From assembly GCA_003158415.1 (NCBI GenBank), contig PMJA01000381.1, positions 1 to 11,705 on the forward strand: 11,705 bases of DNA. Direction: 5' to 3'. Both the position numbers and the translations under genes were made by a program. Every line of letters starts with the position of its first letter. Position 1 is the first letter of the stretch. The notes under the pieces are model-generated. The model was not told the DNA's origin, did not search any database, and worked only from the letters and a program-made list of their open reading frames with translations. The stretch is from Methylobacter sp. (GTDB lineage Bacteria > Pseudomonadota > Gammaproteobacteria > Methylococcales > Methylomonadaceae). This document shows positions 1 through 6,370 of the stretch, piece by piece.

Positions 1-159
1 AGTCTGGCTTATTTTGATTGTCAGGTCAGCCATTACGCCGATGCGGGCGACCATAAAATCGCTATTTGCAAGGTTATTGCGGCAGCCAGACTTAATGACG
101 GCAATCCGTTGTTATATAGCGAGACCGGTGAACTGGATGGCAGTAGTAAGCTGTATTAG
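1..159 (+). CDS. Flavin reductase-like protein, C-terminal fragment (5' end outside window)
   Basis: An open frame runs from base 1 to a TAG at 157-159, giving 52 residues of a protein whose start lies upstream of the window. The fragment reads as the end of a flavin reductase-like FMN-binding domain. It has an A-G-D-H-x-I-x-I-x-x-V segment, a strand conserved near the end of the domain, and a late N-P-L-L-Y segment like the G-x-P-L-L-Y of the family. Such proteins bind FMN and reduce flavin with NAD(P)H or act as flavoredoxin-type electron carriers; which applies here cannot be told from the tail. An 8-bp inverted repeat follows the stop, then transposase debris. The family call rests on this short tail only. 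Confidence 0.62.
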   Translation, partial: SLAYFDCQVSHYADAGDHKIAICKVIAAARLNDGNPLLYSETGELDGSSKLY

Positions 160-165
160 GCATCG

Positions 166-189
166 ATTCCTTAACAATGTCTAAGGAAT
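166..189. repeat. 8-bp perfect inverted repeat just after the flavin reductase gene
   Basis: ATTCCTTA at 166-173 is the exact reverse complement of TAAGGAAT at 182-189, with an 8-base loop. It begins 7 bases after the flavin reductase stop codon. It could form an RNA hairpin that ends or protects that transcript, but it is AT-rich and has no following T run, so a classical intrinsic terminator is doubtful. It could also mark the edge of the degraded insertion sequence that follows. Confidence 0.4.
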
Positions 190-197
190 AGTCATAA

Positions 198-1220
198 CCC
201 TATGCTTATGTCAGCACCGATGCGAGCAAGCCTGAAGCGGCGCCTGTCGATATTCAAAGCGTGGATGTCAACTCGCTGGAATTAACGCGGCCACGGTCTG
301 TTGCGGTGGAGCAAGTCGGGCTATGGTCCATGCAGCAACTGGGTTTTATGGCGTTACTGAGTGTCCTGGGAATCAACGCTACGCAGATTACAGCAATCGT
401 CGGCTCAATCATTGCTCGCATGGCAGCGCCGGAACTGGCCGCGTACGGCTGGTTAGGCACAAAAAGTGGTTTGGGCGAGTTACCGGATGTTGACTACGAG
501 ACCATGCCGCTGATGAGCCTTTACCGGGCTTCCGATGTATTATGGAAACATCATACGGTCATTGAGCAACGCTTATTCGAGCGTGTTAGCGACCTGTTCG
601 GGTTTTCCACGACAGTTACGCTATACGACTTGACCAATACTTATTTTGAAGGCGAGGCGACCACTAATGGCAAAGCCAAGCGCGGACGTTCAAAAGAAAA
701 ACATAAGGATTGCCCACTGGTAACACTAGGACTGGTTCTGGATGGCAGTGGTTTTGTGCGTAGCTCACAAACCTTTGTCGGCAATGTTGCCGAGGCGGGC
801 ACCTTGGAAGTTATGCTCAAAGGTCTGAATGCGCCGAAAGGCGCTTTAGTGGTGATGGATGCCGGTATTGCCACCTAGGCTAATATCGATTGGCTGATCG
901 CTGGTGGCTACCGTTATCTGGTGGTCAGTCGCGAACGCAGTCGGCAGTTTGACCCTGAACAGGCGGTTGGACTGACCACCGCCTCCGGCGACACCGTGCA
1001 TTGTCAGAAAGTTTTGTCCGAAGACAACAAAGAAGTCCGCCTGTAATGCTATTCAGAGGCACGCGGTCAAAAAGAACAAGCCATGACGCGCACTTTCAGT
1101 ACCCGTTTTGAAACCGCACTCAACAACTTGGCTGATGGCCTGCAACGTCCGCGCACCGAAAAACGCCCTGATAAACTTTGACAACGCTTCGGCCGCCTCA
1201 AAGAAAAGAAAATGACATAA
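198..1220 (+). pseudogene. IS1634-type transposase remnant, truncated with three in-frame stops
   Basis: One reading frame from 198 to 1220 gives a continuous match in style to IS1634-family (IS4-like DDE) transposases. A V-D-V-N-S-L-E-L-x-R-P-R-S start of homology leads to L-Y-D-L-T-N-T-Y-F-E-G at about 642-674, which holds the first catalytic Asp. The K-H-K-D-C-P-L-V-T-L-G-L-V-L-D block follows, then V-V-M-D-A-G-I-A-T with the second Asp just before base 876. The frame is broken by TAG 876-878, TAA 1044-1046 and TGA 1179-1181, yet the transposase-like reading continues after each, so these are substitutions and not frameshifts. The N-terminal region expected before 198 is absent, and homology ends near R-L-K-E-K at about 1197-1208, before the third catalytic residue. 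The longest open piece is 261-878 (GTG start, 205 codons). It is certainly non-functional. No terminal inverted repeats or target duplication were identified. Confidence 0.88.
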
Positions 1221-1294
1221 AAAACTGAGTAGAGGCGCTATTTTTCTAAGTGTAGTGCCACTTGAGGTATTTTTATTTCGTAAGCACATGATTA

Positions 1295-1309
1295 TATAGA
1301 AGGTTTATT
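1295..1309. repeat. Leader element shared with the efflux operon control region
   Basis: TATAGAAGGTTTATT here matches TATAGAGGTTTATT at 4620-4633 except for one extra A. Both copies lie in AT-rich non-coding DNA about 80-110 bases upstream of a transporter start codon (1416 and 4716). It may be a shared regulatory site or a chance match in AT-rich sequence; nothing else in the sequence decides this. Confidence 0.3.
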
Positions 1310-1326
1310 TGTATGTGTTAAACATG

Positions 1327-1356
1327 GGCTAAGTGTGTTGTACTTGTTCCTTAGCC
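1327..1356. repeat. 7-bp perfect inverted repeat in the leader of the MFS_3 gene
   Basis: GGCTAAG at 1327-1333 and CTTAGCC at 1350-1356 are exact reverse complements separated by 16 bases, and end 59 bases before the chosen ATG at 1416. It could be an operator for a dimeric repressor or a leader hairpin. It overlaps the alternative GTG start at 1335, which argues mildly that 1335 is not the real start. Confidence 0.4.
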
Positions 1357-1415
1357 GCTCTTGGCCTTCCTGCTCTATTCAGAGCCGGTACATCGCTTTT
1401 AATTATCGGACAGTC

Positions 1416-2630
1416 ATGCCATTTTTTATCAAACCCACGCCTTTTTTTAAACTGTTATCGTTCCGCGATCTAATCGTTCTTGCTTACCAAATAATGGCGA
1501 TTGTGGTCGGTTGGCATATTTACGAACTGACCCATGATACCTTGGCTCTGGGTTTGATCGGGCTGGCCGAGGTTATCCCCTATTTTTGTTGTGCGCTGTT
1601 TGCAGGCTATGCGATAGATCACCATTCTCGACGTCTATTCGGTGTGCTTGCTTGCCTGATGCTGTTTCTCACTGCGCTAACCCTGGTTGTGCTGTCTGCA
1701 GGCCGGTTAAACGGAAATCCGGCGTTATGGATCTATGGTTCTATCGCTTTTACCGGGGTAGCTCGCGCGTTTATCGCCCCGTCCTATAGCGCCATGTTCG
1801 CGCTGATCTTGCCGCGTGATCAATATGCCCGTGCCTCAGGAATCGGCAGCGCCGTATTCCAGTTCGGACTTGTGGTTGGGCCTGCAATAGGTGGCCTCCT
1901 GGTCGGCTGGGCCGGCAAGACCGCCGCCTATGGCGTTGCAGCATGCCTGTGCTTGGTCGCTGCAATGGCATTGCTGTCACTTCGTGTCGAAGAGCCGCCC
2001 CCGGCGGCAAGCGCACCTATCTTCACCAGTATCGGCGAAGGGCTGCGCTTCGTCTTTAGCAACCAGATCATTTTAGGCGCACAGTCGCTGGATATGTTCG
2101 CCGTGCTGTTTGGGGGCGCAGTTTCCATGCTGCCTGCGTTCATTAACGATGTTTTCCATTACGGCCCTGAAGGGCTCGGTATTCTGCGTGCCGCCCCGGC
2201 AATCGGCGCGGTGATGACCGGACTCATCCTTAGCCGCTATCCGATCAATCTGCATGCCGGACGCTGGCTGCTGGGAGCCGTAGCAGGTTTCGGCTTATGT
2301 ATGATAGGCTTTGCATTATCGGTCAATTTCTGGATTGCCGGGCTACTGCTGATATTCTCGGGTGTCTGCGATGGCGTATCGGTGGTGATGCGCACGACCA
2401 TTCTGCAACTGGCAACACCCGATGCCATGCGGGGCCGGGTTGCTGCAATCAACGGCATTTTTATCGGCTCATCTAACGAACTGGGCGCTTTTGAGTCAGG
2501 TATTGCGGCGCGCTTGATGGGGCTGGTGCCGTCGGTTGTTTTTGGAGGCGTAATGACCCTGACAGTGGTTGCTGTCACCGCAAAACTGGCACCGAAGTTA
2601 CACCGACTGGAGCTGCAGCAACTGCATTGA
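1416..2630 (+). CDS. MFS transporter, EntS-like (MFS_3 / DHA3 family) exporter
   Basis: This is a 404-residue inner-membrane protein with about 12 hydrophobic segments, the normal size for a 12-helix major facilitator. The loop after the second helix carries motif A in the form G-Y-A-I-D-H-H-S-R-R. The segment V-V-G-P-A-I-G-G-L-L resembles the motif C typical of drug/H+ antiporters. The late block M-R-T-T-I-L-Q-L-A-T-P-D-A-M-R-G-R-V-A-A is characteristic of the MFS_3 group that includes the enterobactin exporter EntS. The likely role is proton-driven export of a small molecule; the substrate is unknown. The frame stays open up to a GTG at 1335, but ATG 1416 places a short basic start directly before the first membrane helix and avoids an unusual 27-residue extension. 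No strong ribosome binding site precedes either. The sigma-54 activator starts 66 bases downstream and may be co-transcribed. Confidence 0.85.
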   Translation: MPFFIKPTPFFKLLSFRDLIVLAYQIMAIVVGWHIYELTHDTLALGLIGLAEVIPYFCCALFAGYAIDHHSRRLFGVLACLMLFLTALTLVVLSAGRLNGNPALWIYGSIAFTGVARAFIAPSYSAMFALILPRDQYARASGIGSAVFQFGLVVGPAIGGLLVGWAGKTAAYGVAACLCLVAAMALLSLRVEEPPPAASAPIFTSIGEGLRFVFSNQIILGAQSLDMFAVLFGGAVSMLPAFINDVFHYGPEGLGILRAAPAIGAVMTGLILSRYPINLHAGRWLLGAVAGFGLCMIGFALSVNFWIAGLLLIFSGVCDGVSVVMRTTILQLATPDAMRGRVAAINGIFIGSSNELGAFESGIAARLMGLVPSVVFGGVMTLTVVAVTAKLAPKLHRLELQQLH

Positions 2631-2696
2631 TCCTGTTTGTCCACGCCGACAATCTGGCGCTGTATTTCGCGCAACGACCTGAGCAGTAAATTTAAT

Positions 2697-4517
2697 ATGA
2701 AAATAAACACCCTGACCCAAAATATATCTGCCGAGCATTTATTACAGCATATGCCCGTAGCGGCTTTCGTGTTGAATGCCCGCCATCAGGTAGTGATCTG
2801 GAACAAGGCCTGCGAGCAATTGACCGGTCTGAAAGCCCAGGAAATGATAGGTAGCGATCAGCATTGGCGCGGATTTTATACCGAAAAGCGTCCCTGTTTG
2901 GCAGATTTGCTGCTCGACAATACGCTAGGTGAAGTTGCCGACCTCTATGAGCAAGCCAGCGCCTTCTCATCCTGTAGCGATATTTATCATACCGAGAATT
3001 GGTGCCTAATGCCGGACAGCCGCAAGCTTTATCTGGTTATTGATGCAGGCATCATCAGCAATGAGCGGGGGGAGGTGGTGGCGATCGTTGAAACCCAGCG
3101 CGACCGCACCGAACAGCGGCTGATGATGCAGGCTCTAACAGAAAGCGAGCAACGAATCTCCTCGATTCTGGGTTCGGCGATGGATGCCATCGTTACCGTA
3201 GATCAGCAACACTGTGTCACCTTGTTCAATGCGGCGGCAGCCAGAATTTTTCGTTGCGCCCCCGACTTTGCCATCGGTCAGCCCGTTGAACGTTTTATTG
3301 CGCCGCATTGCGACAAACTGTTCAAACAATTCATCGCTTTCGATAATAGGGGCGCCAAAACCCAAACCTGGGCTCCCGAAGGTCTTAGCGCTCGGCGTGC
3401 TGACGGCGAGGAATTTCCGATCGAAGCTACTTTTTCGCCATTTGAGGCCGACAGCCAAAAATTCTATACTCTGATTCTGCGCGATGTGAACGACCGCCGC
3501 CTCGCCGAACAAAAACTGGAGCGGCTGCAACAGGAAAAAGGCTATCTGCAAGAGGTCGTCAACGACGATCACAATCCGGGAGATTTCATCAGCGGCTCTA
3601 AGTTGATGAGAGTTGTCATGGAACAAGTGCGGATGGTAGCCCGCACTGATACCCCGGTGCTGCTGCTGGGCGAGACCGGTACCGGCAAGGAATTACTGGC
3701 TCGTGCCCTACACGATTTCAGCGACCGTAGTGCTTCAATTCTGGTGAAGGTTAATTGTGCGGCACTGCCCTCCGAGCTGATTGAGAGCGAATTGTTCGGC
3801 CATGAAAAAGGCGCCTTCACCGGTGCTACCCAGCAGCGTAAAGGCCGCTTCGAGCTGGCCGATGGCGGTAGTCTGTTTTTGGATGAGGTAGGCGAATTGT
3901 CGCTGTCAGCGCAAGCCAAGCTGTTACGGGTGTTACAGGAACAGGAATTCGAACGGGTGGGGGGTAGCGACACCATTCGAGTCAATGTGCGGTTGATCGC
4001 GGCAACCAACCGTAATTTGACAGAAGAAATTGGTTTAGGGAAATTTCGCTCCGATCTGTATTACCGGCTGAATGTGTTTCCTGTTGAGGTGCCGACATTA
4101 CGACAGCGGGTGACGGATATTCCATTGCTGGCACGTTTTTTTCTGGATAAATATGCCAAAAAGATCGGCAAGCGCTTCGACGATATTGATCCTGTCAGTC
4201 TGGAACATTTAAAGCGATATCGGTGGCCTGGTAATGTCCGTGAATTGCAGAACGTCATCGAACGGGCGGTGATTTTGTCTCAGGGGCCGCTGTTGGAGAT
4301 CACTCCACTGTTGCCGTCTCGCGGCAAAGCCGAGGCTCAGCCTCGAGGTTTACAGACATTGGAAATGGTGGAGCGCGAGCATATCTTGCGTACCCTTGAA
4401 GAAACTGCTGGTGTTATTTCCGGCGCCAAGGGGGCGGCGGCAATACTGGACATGAATCCGAATACGTTGCGATCACGCATGTTGAAACTGGGGATAACAA
4501 AGTCGCACAAGGTTTAA
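2697..4517 (+). CDS. Sigma-54-dependent transcriptional activator with two PAS domains
   Basis: This is a 606-residue bacterial enhancer-binding protein. It has a first PAS domain at about 15-140, with a W-x-x-F-Y-x-x-x-R-P-x-x-A-D-L stretch, and a second PAS at about 151-272. A short Gln/Glu/Leu-rich coiled linker at about 270-290 leads to an AAA+ domain at about 297-525. The AAA+ domain has Walker A G-E-T-G-T-G-K-E (325-332), the sigma-54 contact loop G-A-F-T-G-A (372-377), Walker B ending L-F-L-D-E (393-397) and W-P-G-N-V-R-E-L (510-517). A Fis-type helix-turn-helix lies near 570-602 (A-A-A-I-L-D-M-N-P-N-T-L-R-S-R). All ATPase landmarks are intact. There is no receiver domain, so control should come from ligand or redox sensing by the PAS domains. 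The AAA+ part is most like FhlA-type activators. ATG 2697 is preferred to an upstream TTG at 2637 because the PAS fold begins soon after it. Its likely target is the sigma-54 promoter 131 bases downstream. Confidence 0.93.
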   Translation: MKINTLTQNISAEHLLQHMPVAAFVLNARHQVVIWNKACEQLTGLKAQEMIGSDQHWRGFYTEKRPCLADLLLDNTLGEVADLYEQASAFSSCSDIYHTENWCLMPDSRKLYLVIDAGIISNERGEVVAIVETQRDRTEQRLMMQALTESEQRISSILGSAMDAIVTVDQQHCVTLFNAAAARIFRCAPDFAIGQPVERFIAPHCDKLFKQFIAFDNRGAKTQTWAPEGLSARRADGEEFPIEATFSPFEADSQKFYTLILRDVNDRRLAEQKLERLQQEKGYLQEVVNDDHNPGDFISGSKLMRVVMEQVRMVARTDTPVLLLGETGTGKELLARALHDFSDRSASILVKVNCAALPSELIESELFGHEKGAFTGATQQRKGRFELADGGSLFLDEVGELSLSAQAKLLRVLQEQEFERVGGSDTIRVNVRLIAATNRNLTEEIGLGKFRSDLYYRLNVFPVEVPTLRQRVTDIPLLARFFLDKYAKKIGKRFDDIDPVSLEHLKRYRWPGNVRELQNVIERAVILSQGPLLEITPLLPSRGKAEAQPRGLQTLEMVEREHILRTLEETAGVISGAKGAAAILDMNPNTLRSRMLKLGITKSHKV

Positions 4518-4533
4518 ATGAGATAAAGTCACT

Positions 4534-4582
4534 ATATTTCGTTATTTAACGATATTTAGTAATTATATAGTAATTTGACGAT
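4534..4582. promoter_or_regulatory. Candidate upstream activator region: inverted and direct repeats
   Basis: CGTTA at 4540-4544 and TAACG at 4547-4551 form a perfect inverted repeat around two bases, with partial symmetry extending to 4534 and 4557. Its centre lies about 130 bases upstream of the inferred start near 4675, a distance typical of enhancer sites for sigma-54 activators. A related half, TTTGACGAT at 4574-4582, resembles TTTAACGAT at 4545-4553. AGTAATT is also repeated at 4558-4564 and 4569-4575, 11 bases apart, which is about one helical turn. The role as binding site for the adjacent activator is inferred from position and symmetry only. Confidence 0.42.
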
Positions 4583-4610
4583 TTACTTTTAAGCCTACTA
4601 ACCTCCAACC

Positions 4611-4624
4611 CTATAATATTATAG
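4611..4624. promoter_or_regulatory. 14-bp perfect palindrome upstream of the sigma-54 promoter
   Basis: CTATAATATTATAG is its own reverse complement. The flanks AACC (4607-4610) and GGTT (4626-4629) extend the symmetry with one bulged base, so a longer hairpin or a dimer-binding site is possible. The centre is about 57 bases upstream of the predicted transcription start. It could be a second operator, a DNA-bending site or a weak 3' hairpin for the regulator transcript; its low GC and lack of a T run argue against an intrinsic terminator. Confidence 0.4.
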
Positions 4625-4647
4625 AGGTTTATTGACTTTTATTAGTA

Positions 4648-4664
4648 TTGGCATGGACTTTGCT
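4648..4664 (+). promoter_or_regulatory. Sigma-54 (-24/-12) promoter of the efflux operon
   Basis: TTGGCATGGACTTTGCT matches the sigma-54 consensus YTGGCACGRNNNTTGCW at every specified position except one (T for C at 4654). The invariant GG (4650-4651) and GC (4662-4663) are exactly 12 bases apart. Transcription should start near 4675, leaving a leader of about 40 bases before ATG 4716. It lies between a sigma-54 activator gene and the pump operon and points towards the pump, so activator, promoter and target agree. Confidence 0.82.
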
Positions 4665-4715
4665 TTTGACTAAAGTAATATTCCATCTTTGCGATACCAA
4701 GGCGATTTCAGCGCT

Positions 4716-6368
4716 ATGACGTCAATCGATAAAAATGCCCGTTCCGCTTGGGCCACATTAACCCACGACAGCCTTAATAATGCTCAGGACGGTCAGCGCA
4801 CGCTGACCGGCATACCGTTTTTCTTCCTCAATTTCGGCTTGCTGCTAGGTAACATTCTGGTGTTGTTCAATACCGGCGCATTTGCTTCTGTGAGTCTGCA
4901 CGCCACCGGCGATCTGGGCGTCAGCCCCAGTCACGCCGGTTGGATGCAGACCTATTATTTCATTAGCCTAGCCTTAGCTCTGCCTATCAGTTCCTGGTTG
5001 GCCGTTGCTGTCGGTGAAGTTCGGCTGTACCTGGCGGCAATGATTGCAATGACGCTGGCTTCGCTGCTGTGCGCTGTTACCGGCGATTTGTTCTGGTTTT
5101 TATTCGGCAGAGCGCTACAGGGCTTTTTCGGTGGATTAACTATTCCGCTGTCGCAAACCCTACTGATGCGCGAGTATCCCGAATCGACCAAATCCTTTGC
5201 GGTATCGTTGTGGAGCATTGCCGCGCTGAGTCCGTTCACGCTAGGCCCTGCTGCTGGTGGCTGGATCGCTGACCATTTAGGTTGGCGCTGGCTGTTTTAT
5301 TTGAACATACCTTTGCCGTTGCTTGCTGCGGCGCTGGCTTGGGCTTTACTGTTTGATCGGCAATCCCAACAACGGAAAATGCCCTTTGATAAGGTTGGCT
5401 TTTTGCTGCTGGCATCCGCGTTGTTTTGTTTGCAGACTGTACTTAACCAGGGCCAGGATGCGGACTGGTTTAACTCAACCGGGTTAATGGGGGTGGCGCT
5501 TACCGGCTTACTGATGTTGGCCTACTTCATCGTTTGGGAGTTGGCTGAACGCACGCCGCTACTCGACTTGCGATTATTTGCCCGCCGCAATTTCGCAATC
5601 GGCAGCATCATGCTCAGTTTGAGCTTCATGATGATGTATGGCCTGTTGTCGGTGCTGCTGGTGCGTTTGCAAGTGGTGGCCGGATATACCTCGTTTCTGG
5701 CAGGCAGCGTATTATTGCCGCTGGTATTTTTGGCTAAGCCGATGGCGAGTGTGATGCACCGGATTATGCACCGTTTTGATGCCCGCTTGCTGGCTAGTGT
5801 GAACATGCTGTTGTTTGCCGTGTACTGCTACTGGATCAGTCGCTACGATTTTTTTGGGCGCGGTGGCTGGTTCACTCAACCCTTGTGGTCGCAGGTGTTG
5901 GAGGGCTTTTGTCTGGGCGGCTTGTTTGTACCGCTGACTACGCTGTTTCTTTCCGGACTGACGCCGAGACGACAAATCCAGGCGGTGGAACTGGGTGGCA
6001 TGCTGCGCGTGCTTGGCGGTAGTATCGCCTCACCGTTATTGGGCTTATTTTGGGAGCGGCGCACCGCTTTTCACCAAAGTCGCCTGAGCGAAAGCTTTTC
6101 ACGGTATGACGGCTTTGCCAGTGAAATTACTGTCCGCTTGCATGCCGTTGGCCTGTCTGATCAGTTAGCCACCGCTAAGTTGGCGGCAGTCGCCGGTCAA
6201 CATGCGGCGATTCTCGGTTTGGATGATACTTTTCGTCTAGCAGCCTGGTTATTTATGGGATTGGCTGCGGTAGTTTGGCTAGCCAACCCAGTAGGGCCGA
6301 AACCAACCGTTACGGATAAAGAAGATTATCGCCTGACGGCTCTGGAAGATCTATTGGAGGAGCCGTGA
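4716..6368 (+). CDS. EmrB-like MFS pump of a tripartite efflux system (DHA2 family)
   Basis: This is a 550-residue polytopic inner-membrane protein with hydrophobic segments consistent with the 14 helices of DHA2 transporters, and it is EmrB-like throughout. It has W-x-x-x-Y-x-x-x-x-A-x-A-L-P-I-S-x-W-L-A, then G-E-V-R-L-Y, F-G-R-A-L-Q-G (motif B with its Arg) and I-P-L-S-Q-T-L-L. Motif C and the W-R-W-L-F-Y-L-N-I-P block follow. It should use the proton gradient to drive a substrate through the adaptor and outer-membrane channel encoded next. The first-helix motif is unusual: the conserved Asp of L-D-x-T-I-x-N-V-A is apparently Asn (L-F-N-T-G-A-F-A). ATG 4716 is preferred to TTG 4689; an AAGG about 13 bases upstream is a weak ribosome site. 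The stop overlaps the first possible start of the next gene. Substrate is unknown. Confidence 0.9.
   Translation: MTSIDKNARSAWATLTHDSLNNAQDGQRTLTGIPFFFLNFGLLLGNILVLFNTGAFASVSLHATGDLGVSPSHAGWMQTYYFISLALALPISSWLAVAVGEVRLYLAAMIAMTLASLLCAVTGDLFWFLFGRALQGFFGGLTIPLSQTLLMREYPESTKSFAVSLWSIAALSPFTLGPAAGGWIADHLGWRWLFYLNIPLPLLAAALAWALLFDRQSQQRKMPFDKVGFLLLASALFCLQTVLNQGQDADWFNSTGLMGVALTGLLMLAYFIVWELAERTPLLDLRLFARRNFAIGSIMLSLSFMMMYGLLSVLLVRLQVVAGYTSFLAGSVLLPLVFLAKPMASVMHRIMHRFDARLLASVNMLLFAVYCYWISRYDFFGRGGWFTQPLWSQVLEGFCLGGLFVPLTTLFLSGLTPRRQIQAVELGGMLRVLGGSIASPLLGLFWERRTAFHQSRLSESFSRYDGFASEITVRLHAVGLSDQLATAKLAAVAGQHAAILGLDDTFRLAAWLFMGLAAVVWLANPVGPKPTVTDKEDYRLTALEDLLEEP
6356..6360 (+). promoter_or_regulatory. 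Ribosome binding site GGAGG for the outer-membrane channel gene
   Basis: This strong Shine-Dalgarno core lies inside the end of the pump gene. It stands 4 bases before GTG 6365 and 10 bases before ATG 6371. The ATG with the longer spacer was chosen, but the GTG, which overlaps the upstream TGA, remains possible; the two differ by only two residues. Confidence 0.7.
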
Positions 6369-6370
6369 GC

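Noticed and set aside
876..1181. Possible programmed readthrough of the in-frame stops in the transposase frame.
   Set aside because: Three different stop codons plus loss of both ends indicate plain decay.
1245..1263. TGGCAC on the minus strand, resembling the -24 part of a sigma-54 promoter.
   Set aside because: The matching -12 position reads TTAG instead of TTGC, and it would transcribe only into the dead transposase.
1248..1279. AAGTG/CACTT hairpin followed by a T-rich stretch as a terminator.
   Set aside because: The stem is only five pairs and there is no clean T run directly after it.
1335..1415. Extended N-terminus for the MFS_3 exporter from GTG 1335.
   Set aside because: The extra residues (many Ser, Arg, Cys) are not typical of the family, overlap an inverted repeat, and precede a good ATG right before the first helix.
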